Shown: in pieces, positions 18,324 through 26,760 of the stretch | Layout: each line of letters starts with the position of its first letter | Position numbering within the stretch: the first letter of the stretch is position 1 | From: an uncultured Chlorobiaceae bacterium | GTDB lineage: Bacteria; Bacteroidota; Chlorobiia; Chlorobiales; Chlorobiaceae | NCBI GenBank assembly: GCA_903882665.1 | Contig: CAIRXW010000043.1 | Location: 1-64,000, forward strand | DNA: 64,000 bases | Direction: 5' to 3' | The notes under the pieces: model-generated | What the model was told of the DNA's origin: nothing | The model's input: the letters and a program-made list of their open reading frames with translations, nothing else | The model's database searches: none | Program-made: the position numbers and the translations under genes

Positions 18324-18668
18324 TTATAATAAATCACCCAAAGGACCGAGATTAAGGTTAAGGTCTTTATCCGTGAGATTAAATATTTTTTTCAACTCAT
18401 CCATCTTGTTTTCAAGTTTCATGAGAGTTTCTCCAAGATTTTCGATTTGATCTTCTGTCAATGAATCACCTTCAATTCTGCGCATTGCCTGTTTTTCCAT
18501 CAACTTCCGAATCAGTTCAACGAGTGTCAGAACAAGTTTAGCAAGACCGGATTCAACATTTTCAGGGGTTGCATTTATTCGCCCTTGAATGCCGGAATTC
18601 ATTTTTTCAAGTTCTTCTATGATCTCATTTGAAGAACCTGCATAAAACAATACCTTATCATTTTCCAT
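18324..18668 (-). CDS. gvpK: Gas vesicle protein GvpK
   Basis: A 114-residue small accessory protein. The core INATPENVESGLAKLVLTLVELIRKLMEKQAMRRIEGDSLT followed by IENLGETLMKLENKMDELK is typical of GvpK. It is the last gene of the gvp cluster, 2 bp after the upstream GvpF/L gene. GvpK is required for gas vesicle formation in several organisms, but its biochemical role is not established. No terminator is obvious in the 43 bp to the convergent regulator. Confidence 0.93.
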   Translation of the reverse strand: MENDKVLFYAGSSNEIIEELEKMNSGIQGRINATPENVESGLAKLVLTLVELIRKLMEKQAMRRIEGDSLTEDQIENLGETLMKLENKMDELKKIFNLTDKDLNLNLGPLGDLL

Positions 18669-18670
18669 CT

Positions 18671-19417
18671 CTATTCAAGCTTTATTTGAGCAAAATTATA
18701 TGGCGGCCATGGGCCTGTCAAAATCACATTGTATTGGGGATAGATGGATTGGATATGAGCGACCAAAGAAAGAAGTTCGCCTTTTGCTGACCGCTCAATC
18801 AAAAGCACAGCATCGACAATTAACGCAGGTGATAATCTTTTGTTAAAATCGACAAATTCAGTTATCTTTTTAAGATCTTGTGCAACAAAGGAGTGTATTT
18901 TTTCGATGTATTGAAGACGCTTTTCTTCGGCTCTATGCTTTTGGTATTTTTTCAGCAAATAGTTTTTTGTTTCGCTGTCTCCCTGCAGTATACCAGTGAG
19001 CGACTGCGGAACATCACCGCACTCTTCGTTAAAGATAGCAGAGTGATGTTCATGCGAAAACAGGATACGTAATGAATATTCTTCTTTATTCATTATTTTA
19101 TTCAACCCATTACGAATCGACTCGGAATTTTTTTCCAATAAAACAATTACATCAGCAGAGGATGCGACAACTGAGCCATACCTCATGGGAAGAATTGAAT
19201 ATTGAGTCGATATTTTATCAACAATACCAGCATAAGCCAAAACCTCATGCTGATAATCAGCAGGTTTATTTGCAGTTTGCACCGAAACTATAGCCGTTAA
19301 CTCATTGGCAGAAATATATTCAATTTGTACACTTGAGCCTGATGGAAGAACATAAATAGACGACAAGGCATCATTGATTTGTCTTGAATCAAAAACAGCA
19401 TAAACAATTACAGGCAT
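18671..19417 (-). CDS. Gas vesicle protein, GvpF/GvpL family (copy 5)
   Basis: A 248-residue GvpF/L protein. Hallmarks are the N-terminal VIVYAVFDS strand, the SILPMRYGSVVASSADV block and the C-terminal LTGPWPPYNFAQI. GvpF/L proteins bind GvpA monomers and are thought to prevent aggregation and nucleate the wall. It is the most divergent copy in the set and sits between a GvpA/J-type gene and gvpK. Confidence 0.9.
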   Translation of the reverse strand: MPVIVYAVFDSRQINDALSSIYVLPSGSSVQIEYISANELTAIVSVQTANKPADYQHEVLAYAGIVDKISTQYSILPMRYGSVVASSADVIVLLEKNSESIRNGLNKIMNKEEYSLRILFSHEHHSAIFNEECGDVPQSLTGILQGDSETKNYLLKKYQKHRAEEKRLQYIEKIHSFVAQDLKKITEFVDFNKRLSPALIVDAVLLIERSAKGELLSLVAHIQSIYPQYNVILTGPWPPYNFAQIKLE

Positions 19418-19448
19418 ACCCGAAAGCGATAATATTATAATGACAATC

Positions 19449-19640
19449 TCACTTGACAGCCTTTCTTTTTTCCATTGTTTCTACCGAACTCAACAACACC
19501 CTCAGGCCGAGATATACAAGATCGATATCGGCTACTGAAATAACTATATCACCTGTAATGACAACCCCTTTTGTTAAAACACGATCAAGAACATCAAGAA
19601 TGGTGATTTCTTTGTTAATGTCATAAAGGTTTTCTTGCAT
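19449..19640 (-). CDS. gvpS: Small GvpA/J/S-family gas vesicle protein
   Basis: A 63-residue protein with the GvpA-like fold: ITILDVLDRVLTKGVVITGDI followed by VADIDLVYLGLRVLLSSVETM. The LDRVLTKGVVI and DIDLVYLGLRVLL parts match the helix-strand-strand core of GvpA and its minor homologues GvpJ, GvpM and GvpS. Its place between two GvpF/L genes is the usual place of gvpS. It ends 1 bp from the upstream GvpF/L gene. The subtype S versus J/M is tentative. Confidence 0.85.
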   Translation of the reverse strand: MQENLYDINKEITILDVLDRVLTKGVVITGDIVISVADIDLVYLGLRVLLSSVETMEKRKAVK

Positions 19641-19641
19641 A

Positions 19642-20439
19642 TTAATTGGATAGATTTATAAATGAGTATGGAGGCCAAGGGCCTGTAATGTCCAGAATCA
19701 ACCCAATATTTTCGTGTTCAATAATCAAATTATCAGCAAGCTTGATAAACTCATCGATGTTGTCATTTTTTATTAAAAAAGTAGCATTGATAATCATATC
19801 ATCGTTTTGCCCTGATAAATCACCAGGAAGAATGGCATGGAAGCGATATTCTTCAGTCAACTCATTAAGGCGAGTAAATACAAGCCTAGATATATCATTG
19901 TATATCGTATTGATTTCTTTTCCAACAAGATCATTTTTTTGCTTTTTCAGTATATAGGCTTTACCAGGGGTGCTCTGCTTGATTTTAAGATCGATGTCAG
20001 CAATATTCCGGCTAAATACGCCTATGTTTTCGACTATTTTATCTTTATTGCAAAAAACCTTGACAGACCACTCTTCCTTGTTTCGAAGATGGAGCAGTAC
20101 CTCCACAAAATCAGCGCTATAGGAACGGACGAAATCCCTTAAACTCTCTTCCGATTTATAGAGAGTCCCAAAATTGAACGGAATAACCGTATGCATCTGC
20201 ATGATGTCTCCAATCACCTGGAGGTGCTTTCTGACATTTCTATCAAGCCAAGCCTCGTTTGAGAGATTTTTTTTAATATTTATTTCAGAATAATCGCTTT
20301 CTGAAACATATTTCATGGTCACATACAACGTATCAACTTCAAAAGAAAATATACCTTCTTTATGCCATAAGCTTGTGATTAATGGCTTTTCGCTGGTAAT
20401 ACAATAAATATATATGAGTCCATTCTTATCATTACCCAT
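19642..20439 (-). CDS. Gas vesicle protein, GvpF/GvpL family (copy 4)
   Basis: A 265-residue protein with GLIYIYCITS at the N-terminus, HTVIPFNFGTLYKSEESL in the middle and ILDITGPWPPYSFINLSN at the C-terminus, all GvpF/L hallmarks. The central region has an insert rich in Lys and Ile (about residues 140 to 190). It lies 19 bp after gvpO. Codon use is strongly AT-biased. Confidence 0.9.
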   Translation of the reverse strand: MGNDKNGLIYIYCITSEKPLITSLWHKEGIFSFEVDTLYVTMKYVSESDYSEINIKKNLSNEAWLDRNVRKHLQVIGDIMQMHTVIPFNFGTLYKSEESLRDFVRSYSADFVEVLLHLRNKEEWSVKVFCNKDKIVENIGVFSRNIADIDLKIKQSTPGKAYILKKQKNDLVGKEINTIYNDISRLVFTRLNELTEEYRFHAILPGDLSGQNDDMIINATFLIKNDNIDEFIKLADNLIIEHENIGLILDITGPWPPYSFINLSN

Positions 20440-20458
20440 TGGAACATTATTAAATCAA

Positions 20459-20731
20459 TCAATTATTTTCCTGTTCGGATTCATCGTATGTCGAGAGCCT
20501 TGTGAATGACAACACCTCCAATTCAGAATCAATAACGACGGCATAAAACAATCGTATTTTTTTAGGAGGGAGGTTCATGGATTTCAAAAAAGAATCATCT
20601 TCATATACCTCTGCAACAGTTTTCCATGTATCTCCGGATTTTTCTATACGAATGACGGTCACTTCTGTCGTCTTGATATTTTCTTTAAGAAATTTAATTA
20701 CAGCATTTCTTACAGTAATTATTTTACTCAT
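20459..20731 (-). CDS. gvpO: Gas vesicle protein GvpO
   Basis: A 90-residue soluble protein with VTVIRIEKSGDTWKTVAEVYED and LPPKKIRLFYAVVIDSELEVLSFTRLSTY. This matches the GvpO pattern of a short helix followed by a curved beta-sheet (W-x-x-x-VEV-E). GvpO is essential in haloarchaea and may affect gas vesicle expression. About 75 bp of AT-rich sequence separates it from gvpG, the largest gap among the accessory genes. Confidence 0.88.
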   Translation of the reverse strand: MSKIITVRNAVIKFLKENIKTTEVTVIRIEKSGDTWKTVAEVYEDDSFLKSMNLPPKKIRLFYAVVIDSELEVLSFTRLSTYDESEQENN

Positions 20732-20806
20732 AATACGCTCCGGCAGTTAATTTTACAAAAAAGAGACTGATTTATGATATATTTATTAAAATACAATCAA
20801 GCTATT

Positions 20807-21079
20807 TCATTGATTTTGCTTCTCCAATCTTATTCTTTCAAGTTTTTTCAACAGCTCATCCTCTTGCTTGTCATATTCTTCCTCATCAATTTCATCCAGC
20901 TCAAACCTGAGCTGAAGTGCCATAAGTCGTTCTTTAACAGTACCTTCATCTGATGTCTCTTTCTCTACAACATCATTGATTTTTTCAGCAATAAATATAA
21001 GACCGTTTAATGGCGCAAATAATATGTCATCGATTATAAAAATATCAGCCTCCTTTGGTATTAATCGAAAGATTGACAA
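20807..21079 (-). CDS. gvpG: Gas vesicle protein GvpG
   Basis: A 90-residue protein. The N-terminus IIDDILFAPLNGLIFIAEKIND is the GvpG signature, followed by an acidic, coiled-coil C-terminal half (LRFELDEIDEEEYDKQEDELL). About 15 extra residues precede the conserved start. The reading frame overlaps the 3' end of the upstream GvpF/L gene by 35 bp, which suggests translational coupling. GvpG usually works with GvpF and GvpL in early assembly. Confidence 0.92.
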   Translation of the reverse strand: MSIFRLIPKEADIFIIDDILFAPLNGLIFIAEKINDVVEKETSDEGTVKERLMALQLRFELDEIDEEEYDKQEDELLKKLERIRLEKQNQ

Positions 21080-21836
21080 AGTTATATGGCGGGAGCGTGC
21101 CTACATATTTGAACGTCATAATATCTCCGTATTTTTTGTCAAGCTCATTAACAGCCTCATCAAATTGTGGTTCTTTAACCTCCTTGATAAGAAAAGCTGC
21201 ATTTAAAATCATAAGATTACCATAATTATCAGTGATCTTGACATCATCAGCAATCGGGTTCAATAGATCAAGAATCTGTTTTTTATGGTTATCAATTTCT
21301 GTCTTCAAAGCATCCTCAACCATTTCACCTATCTTTACTCGTTGATAGTGAATTTTATCAGGTGGCTGGTTCAACAGCTTCTCTCTAAGCATTCTTATAC
21401 TATCATATTTCTGTATAATATTTTCATATATTTTCGATTCATCAGCAACAACTTTAAGCCCAAGTTCCTTTTTCCCCTTCATTTTATCAAGCAAATCATC
21501 TAGTCTGCGATAATCCTCAGTAAGGATACGAATTATTGCATCATCATCATCATGAGGTGAAATCGTAGAAAATCTTACCGGAAGAACATTAAACCGCGTC
21601 ATTACCTCTTCAAGCACTTTTTGATGGGCAATCATATTGGCCCGTCTTGCCTGATATTGAATATCCGGCGATGAGCTTACAATGGCACAAATATCTTTAT
21701 AAGTAACTCCGTACACATGATCATTCCTGCTGCCAATTCCAATAGGGCCAAAATCAATTTTTTCGGAATTTCTTATTATTCCGTATATATATCTGCCTTC
21801 TTTTGCATTATCACTATCCATGTCGTTAAGTATCAT
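21045..21836 (-). CDS. Gas vesicle protein, GvpF/GvpL family (copy 3)
   Basis: A 263-residue protein with GRYIYGIIRNSEKIDFGPIGIG, AHQKVLEEVMTRFNVLPVRFSTIS, NAAFLIKEV and YVGTLPPYNFVNLSI. It follows the common GvpF/L layout and is close to copy 2 in the N-terminal FGPIGIGSR pattern, so these two probably arose by duplication. It lies 9 bp after copy 2 and overlaps gvpG. Confidence 0.92.
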   Translation of the reverse strand: MILNDMDSDNAKEGRYIYGIIRNSEKIDFGPIGIGSRNDHVYGVTYKDICAIVSSSPDIQYQARRANMIAHQKVLEEVMTRFNVLPVRFSTISPHDDDDAIIRILTEDYRRLDDLLDKMKGKKELGLKVVADESKIYENIIQKYDSIRMLREKLLNQPPDKIHYQRVKIGEMVEDALKTEIDNHKKQILDLLNPIADDVKITDNYGNLMILNAAFLIKEVKEPQFDEAVNELDKKYGDIMTFKYVGTLPPYNFVNLSINTKGG

Positions 21837-21845
21837 TTTTTGATT

Positions 21846-22619
21846 TTAGAGTTCCCATTTTTCAGGGAGAATTCGCAAGTCTATAAAGTTAAAGATTGGC
21901 AGCGGACCCGTATAATAAAAGTCACTTCTCTCCTTAAATCTTTCTCCAAGATCAGTCATAACATTATCAAATTCAACTTCGCGACCTTTGTTGAGCAAAA
22001 AAGCGGTATTCATAAACAGAGCCTCCCCTGTTGTTTTGTTATGCTTATACGCGACAACTGTCTTGCGAAAAGTTGTTACAACTTCTTCAGCCTCAACTTC
22101 TTTCTTTTTTTGCAACGCCTCTTCTATTATATGGCCAGCCTCAACAATGAATGTTTTTCTATTTTCTTCATCAATTGATTTTTCTATTTTACTTCTAAGT
22201 TTTTTCAGGCCCGAATTTTCTTTATCAATCTCTTTATAAATATCAGCCATATTTCTCCAGGAGGCTTTAAGATTATATTCAACCTTGTTTTCAAAGCGCT
22301 CAAGCAGTTCGGATAATTCGCTGTATCGCCTGTCAAGGAGATTCCTGATCTCATCAGGTGTTGCCGCAACAGTACCAAACCTGACCGGAATGACACTGTT
22401 GAATTGAGTCATCACCACCTCAATTACTTTTTGATGAGCAAGAATATTTTCAGGATTTAATACAAAGTGATCCAGAGGGTGATCACTCACCACCATGCTT
22501 AATCCCTGAAATCCAATGGTACTTACCAAATCACCTCTTCCACCGATTCCAACAGGTCCAAAATTGCACTCATAACTTGTTGCAATTATACAATAGACAT
22601 ATTTACCATCTTTTTGCAT
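21846..22619 (-). CDS. gvpF: Gas vesicle protein, GvpF/GvpL family (copy 2)
   Basis: A 257-residue protein with GKYVYCIIATSYECNFGPVGIG, AHQKVIEVVMTQFNSVIPVRFGTVA, NTAFLLNKG and YYTGPLPIFNFIDL. Of the five copies this one has the most standard GvpF features. Gas vesicle GvpF binds GvpA and is found on the gas-facing side in cyanobacteria. It begins 1 bp after the stop of the J-domain fusion gene. Confidence 0.92.
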   Translation of the reverse strand: MQKDGKYVYCIIATSYECNFGPVGIGGRGDLVSTIGFQGLSMVVSDHPLDHFVLNPENILAHQKVIEVVMTQFNSVIPVRFGTVAATPDEIRNLLDRRYSELSELLERFENKVEYNLKASWRNMADIYKEIDKENSGLKKLRSKIEKSIDEENRKTFIVEAGHIIEEALQKKKEVEAEEVVTTFRKTVVAYKHNKTTGEALFMNTAFLLNKGREVEFDNVMTDLGERFKERSDFYYTGPLPIFNFIDLRILPEKWEL

Positions 22620-22620
22620 A

Positions 22621-23640
22621 TTATTTCTTTATTTTGACCAGGTATAAAGGTTCAACCATTACCGTATCAGGCGACTGTTTAATGGCATGTAAATACTCAA
22701 GCAATATTTTGTATGCATGGTTAATTTTTATAAATCCGTCAGTACTATCTTGTGGACTTTCGCTGTTTTTGTCAGGGTGCGTTAATCCTGCATTCATGCG
22801 ATACGCTCTCTTAAGACTACCCTCTGTCAGAGCAACGTCAATCCCAAGCACTTCTTTGGCTTTTTCTATATCATCCTTATCAAGTACTTTACATTCAATA
22901 GTATAAAAACTATAGCATGGCAATGGCCCAACTATCTTAAAGTTCAACTGATCAGCATATTTTATGTCAAGCTGATCAATCGAATCCATATAACGTTCTT
23001 TATTTTCTTTTTTTACAAGAAAAGCGCAATTTACAGGCATCTCATCATTCATCGTCTCATGCTTTTTAGCAGCAAAGCAATAAGGCATCAATGAATTAAT
23101 CACATCACTATTGACTTTATTGTTTTTTTCATCAATCTTTTTCTTGATCAATTTCCCTATATTGATGCTATCGGCCTGTTCATACGTATTTTTTTTTGCT
23201 ATCTCTTCCTTCATAAGTCTGATTGCTGACGTATCAGATATGCGTCTGATAAAATCGGGAAAATCATTCCAGACAGCCACTACATCAAATTCCTCAACCT
23301 TAGCGATAACGTTAAAAACATCATTGATAACAGCAAATCCATGTTTCAATATCTTAATGACATCATTTCCTGAACTCACTATGGTGCCGAGTTGAACCGG
23401 AATAACTTCCGAGCATCCACTGCTCATCATCTTTTCAAGTTTTCTTTGATGATCAACAAGAAGATATGCAAGAGCCTCCCTGTCAAGATATTCAAGTTTT
23501 TCATCCCTTGTATCTGACACGACTGCAGAAATACCTTTATATTCTATCGAGTAGATTCCGGATTCAAGCATAAGATCCCTCACAGCATCAAAACAATGAG
23601 TGGGAACAAATCCGTATAAATAAATACCCTGCTTATTCAT
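22621..23640 (-). CDS. GvpF/GvpL protein fused to a C-terminal DnaJ J-domain
   Basis: A 339-residue fusion. Residues 1 to about 250 are GvpF/L: GIYLYGFVPTHCFDAVRD, SEVIPVQLGTIVSSGNDVI, NCAFLVKKEN and VGPLPCYSFYTIE. Residues about 255 to 325 form a J-domain. A helix II-like GSLKRAYRMNAGLT leads into the invariant HPD (residues 288-290), and helix III follows (GFIKINHAYKILLEYL). J-domains stimulate Hsp70 ATPase through HPD, so this protein could recruit DnaK to GvpA-bound GvpF/L. The frame is continuous and no sign of frameshift exists. It sits between the Cdc48-type gene and GvpF/L copy 2, 6 bp and 1 bp away. Confidence 0.88.
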   Translation of the reverse strand: MNKQGIYLYGFVPTHCFDAVRDLMLESGIYSIEYKGISAVVSDTRDEKLEYLDREALAYLLVDHQRKLEKMMSSGCSEVIPVQLGTIVSSGNDVIKILKHGFAVINDVFNVIAKVEEFDVVAVWNDFPDFIRRISDTSAIRLMKEEIAKKNTYEQADSINIGKLIKKKIDEKNNKVNSDVINSLMPYCFAAKKHETMNDEMPVNCAFLVKKENKERYMDSIDQLDIKYADQLNFKIVGPLPCYSFYTIECKVLDKDDIEKAKEVLGIDVALTEGSLKRAYRMNAGLTHPDKNSESPQDSTDGFIKINHAYKILLEYLHAIKQSPDTVMVEPLYLVKIKK

Positions 23641-23646
23641 TAACTG

Positions 23647-25794
23647 CTAATTTATTATATTTTCATTTTGATGGATGACGACTTCTATTGCCTCTTCAAA
23701 ATGTTTTTCCGTAACAAGAATTTCCGCCGTATCGGAAGCCTCTTTATTATCAATTATTTCGCGAATAGCGCACATTTTTGCCTTTTGACAAATAAACTGT
23801 ATGTCTGCCCCTGTCATACGTTCTGTTTTTCCGGCTAAAAGAGTCAAGCTCACACCACTTTCCAGAGGCATATTTTTTGTATGGATTTTAAATATTTTCT
23901 CTCTGGTACTTAACTCAGGTAATGGAACTTCAAACATAAGATCAAATCTTCCTGAACGTAATAATGCAGGATCAATGATATCGATCCGATTTGTTGCAGC
24001 TAGCACCGTGACACCTTTCAACTCTTCAATACCATCCATTTCAGTAAGAAATTGACTGATCACTCGTTCAATTACCCCGGATTCTGTACCATCATTTCTT
24101 CTGCGTGGTGTAAGACTGTCTATTTCATCAAGGAAAAGAATTGTCGGCGCTGATTGTTTGGCAAGTCTGAAAAGTTCCCGTACCCCTTTTTCAGATTCGC
24201 CAATAAAACGGCTAAGTAGTTGCGGCCCCTTGACTGAAATAAAATTCACACCACTCTCACTGGCAAGTGCTTTTGCAAGGTATGTCTTGCCTGTTCCTGG
24301 CTTTCCATACAATATTATCCCTTTAGGTGGTTTGGTATCTGTTTTTTTAAAGAGTTCTGCATACTTGACAGGCCACTCGACACTCTCTTTTAATGCCTGC
24401 TTGATCTCTTCAAGCCCTCCGACATCTTCCCACTTGACATCAGGGACCTCTACAAATACTTCACGGATGGCAGAGGGCTCAACCTCTTTCATTGCGTCAA
24501 GAAAATTATCCATCGTGACTTCCAATTGCATCAAAAGCTCGTAAGGAATCTCCGATAATTCAAAATTAATCTGCGGAAGAATTTTTCTTAACGCCGTCAT
24601 GGCCGCCTCCCGTGCAAGGGCTTCAAGATCAGCCCCGACAAAGCCATGAGTAATATCGGCAATTTTAGTCATATCCACATCTTCTGACAGAGGAATCCCC
24701 CTTGTATGGATATGAAGAATTTCAAGGCGTCCTTTCTTGTCAGGAATTGAAATCGATAGTTCACGATCAAAACGGCCTGGTCTTCTCAGGGCAGGATCAA
24801 TAGAATTAGGTATATTTGTTGCCCCAATGACAATCACCTTGCCTCTTGACTCCAATCCATCCATCAACGATAAAAGCTGTGCAACAACCCTCTTCTCCAC
24901 CTGTTTTTCGCCGCCCATATCCTCCCGTTTGGGAGCGATTGCATCTATTTCATCAATAAAAATAATTGATGGCGCATGCGACTGGGCTTCAGCAAATATA
25001 TTGCGCACCCTTGCTTCACTTTCACCATAATACTTGCCCATAATTTCAGGGCCTGATATATTTATAAAATATGCATCCGTCTCCTGAGCCACCGCTCTTA
25101 CAATAAGTGTTTTACCAGTACCCGGAGGGCCATAGAGAAAAACACCTTTTGGAGGTTCAACTCCCAGTCTTTCAAATATTTCAGGGTATTTAAGGGGCAG
25201 TTCAATCATTTCTCGTATTCGTTGAACCTGATTACCAAGTCCCCCTATATCTTCATACGTGACCTTATTTGATTTTACTTCATTTTGTTTGGTCAACTCA
25301 ACCTGAATAGAAGTATCCGGATGGATAAGAACCACTCCATCAGGAGTCGTCGAAGTTATGGTGTAGTATATTGAGCCGGACCCGAAAAGAGTCGCCTTGA
25401 TTTTATCACCCTTGGTAACAGGCAAGCCATTGATAAGCGAACCTATATATTTGGCATCATCAGCTTTTATCAGTGAACTTGACTTTGTTACCGGTTTAAG
25501 CTTGATTTTTGTGGCTTGACGGAAGGTAACTTTATTGATCAATACTTTTTCATCGATACCAACTCCAGCATTCTCCCTGGTAATACCGTCAATCTGTATG
25601 ATCCCCTTATCTCTGTCATCCGGATAGGAAGGAAGTATTTTGACCGGAGTAGAGCGCTTACCCCCGATCATGACAATGTCACCAGAATCCAACCCAGTGC
25701 GAGCCATATCATGAGGATCAATCCTTGCAATTGCTCGTCCTACATCCTTGACAATAGCTTCTTTTACCTTGAGTACCAACTCATCATTACTCAT
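23647..25794 (-). CDS. Cdc48/VAT-type AAA+ ATPase in gas vesicle cluster
   Basis: A 715-residue protein with the full architecture of archaeal VAT / eukaryotic Cdc48 (p97). An N-domain of about 170 residues has ARIDPHDMARTGLDSGDIV, like the double-psi barrel. D1 has GPPGTGKTLIVRAVA, IIFIDEIDAIAPKRE and ALRRPGRFDRELSI. D2 has GKPGTGKTYLAKALA, ILFLDEIDSLTPRRR and LLRSGRFDLMFEVPLP. Both Walker A and B sets and both Arg-finger regions are intact; the D2 P-loop has Lys for the usual first Pro. The C-terminus (NENIIN) lacks an HbYX proteasome motif. Such proteins unfold or extract client proteins. It overlaps the ArsA-like gene by 4 bp, so it belongs to the gvp transcript. The family is uncommon in Bacteria. 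Confidence 0.93.
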   Translation of the reverse strand: MSNDELVLKVKEAIVKDVGRAIARIDPHDMARTGLDSGDIVMIGGKRSTPVKILPSYPDDRDKGIIQIDGITRENAGVGIDEKVLINKVTFRQATKIKLKPVTKSSSLIKADDAKYIGSLINGLPVTKGDKIKATLFGSGSIYYTITSTTPDGVVLIHPDTSIQVELTKQNEVKSNKVTYEDIGGLGNQVQRIREMIELPLKYPEIFERLGVEPPKGVFLYGPPGTGKTLIVRAVAQETDAYFINISGPEIMGKYYGESEARVRNIFAEAQSHAPSIIFIDEIDAIAPKREDMGGEKQVEKRVVAQLLSLMDGLESRGKVIVIGATNIPNSIDPALRRPGRFDRELSISIPDKKGRLEILHIHTRGIPLSEDVDMTKIADITHGFVGADLEALAREAAMTALRKILPQINFELSEIPYELLMQLEVTMDNFLDAMKEVEPSAIREVFVEVPDVKWEDVGGLEEIKQALKESVEWPVKYAELFKKTDTKPPKGIILYGKPGTGKTYLAKALASESGVNFISVKGPQLLSRFIGESEKGVRELFRLAKQSAPTILFLDEIDSLTPRRRNDGTESGVIERVISQFLTEMDGIEELKGVTVLAATNRIDIIDPALLRSGRFDLMFEVPLPELSTREKIFKIHTKNMPLESGVSLTLLAGKTERMTGADIQFICQKAKMCAIREIIDNKEASDTAEILVTEKHFEEAIEVVIHQNENIIN

Positions 25795-26756
25795 TTTACC
25801 TCTCTGTTTAGCTCTTTATGTTCATCAAAGAGCACCTGCATTAATGTCTTCAAAGCCGTCACCCCTTTGATTTCATCAGGAAAAAGAGGGACAATTACTA
25901 CCTGTAATTCGTTAAACAGCTCATGAACCTTATCAATATACTTACGTTGGGCGGCCTTTCTTTGTCGGCAAAACCCGGATTCGTCTGACTCCATGACATT
26001 ATTGAGAATCAATTGGTGTGATGAAATCCTGAAGTTCCTGAGTTCTTTTAAAAGCCTCTGCGTTTCCATAATAGCCATGTCCTCAGGAATACAGACCGGA
26101 ATAAATTCGCATTTCTCACTATTACCCAAGAGAACTGCTATACGTTTGACGGTCTTTTTCAGATTAAGCAACATAACATCTGCTTCATCATCCTTGTATT
26201 CACCAGAAAAAGACTCAATCATATAACGATACTTCCACCTCATTTTTGCAGCCATCTTGATCCACTCATCCAAAAGTACCGGAGAGGACAAAAGACGCAA
26301 TGCATGTCCGGTTGGTGCCGTATCTACCACATATTTTTCGTAATTATTCTCTTCAATCAGGTCGATAATGGTTTTGAAGCTCATAACCTCATCAATACCG
26401 GGTATTGAGAGACTCATCATTTGCTGAATATCTTCGTCATCAAAATTTGTGGATGTATCAAAGAGTTTAATGAGTTCAGCTTCATGCTCTTTTTTAAAAT
26501 CCTGAAATGCTTTATCTGCAGAAATCTCTATAGCGGTGAGGTTGGCAACGTTTCGAACAGGTTGAAGTCTGAACCCAATCTCTTGCTCGAGACTGTCAGA
26601 AATTGAGTGCGCCGGGTCTGTTGAAATTACCAGTGTCTTGAATTTTCGGGCCAACCCTATAGCGCAAGCCACAGCACAACTGGTCTTGCCAACTCCACCC
26701 TTACCGCCAAATATAACCATCTTAAGGTCTTTGCACTCCAAACCTGTCAGCGGCAT
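25791..26756 (-). CDS. ArsA/Get3-like ATPase in gas vesicle cluster
   Basis: A 321-residue single-domain P-loop ATPase. FGGKGGVGKTSCAVACAIGLA (about residues 16-36) is the deviant Walker A with the intersubunit Lys. STDPAHSISDSL is switch I, and DTAPTGHALRLL is switch II. The late motif SGFCRQRKAAQRKYI corresponds to the Get3/ArsA CxxC region, but the first Cys is replaced by Ser, so the zinc-bridged dimer of Get3 is unlikely. Get3 shields hydrophobic tail-anchored proteins and ArsA drives arsenite export. No arsenic genes are nearby, so a role in handling hydrophobic Gvp proteins is inferred. It overlaps the Cdc48-type gene by 4 bp and follows gvpH by 4 bp. Confidence 0.88.
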   Translation of the reverse strand: MPLTGLECKDLKMVIFGGKGGVGKTSCAVACAIGLARKFKTLVISTDPAHSISDSLEQEIGFRLQPVRNVANLTAIEISADKAFQDFKKEHEAELIKLFDTSTNFDDEDIQQMMSLSIPGIDEVMSFKTIIDLIEENNYEKYVVDTAPTGHALRLLSSPVLLDEWIKMAAKMRWKYRYMIESFSGEYKDDEADVMLLNLKKTVKRIAVLLGNSEKCEFIPVCIPEDMAIMETQRLLKELRNFRISSHQLILNNVMESDESGFCRQRKAAQRKYIDKVHELFNELQVVIVPLFPDEIKGVTALKTLMQVLFDEHKELNREVK

Positions 26757-26760
26757 TGTA

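Noticed and set aside
25791-26756. ArsA-like gene as part of arsenic resistance
   Set aside because: There is no arsB, arsC, arsD or arsR, and the gene overlaps the Cdc48-type gene inside the gvp cluster.
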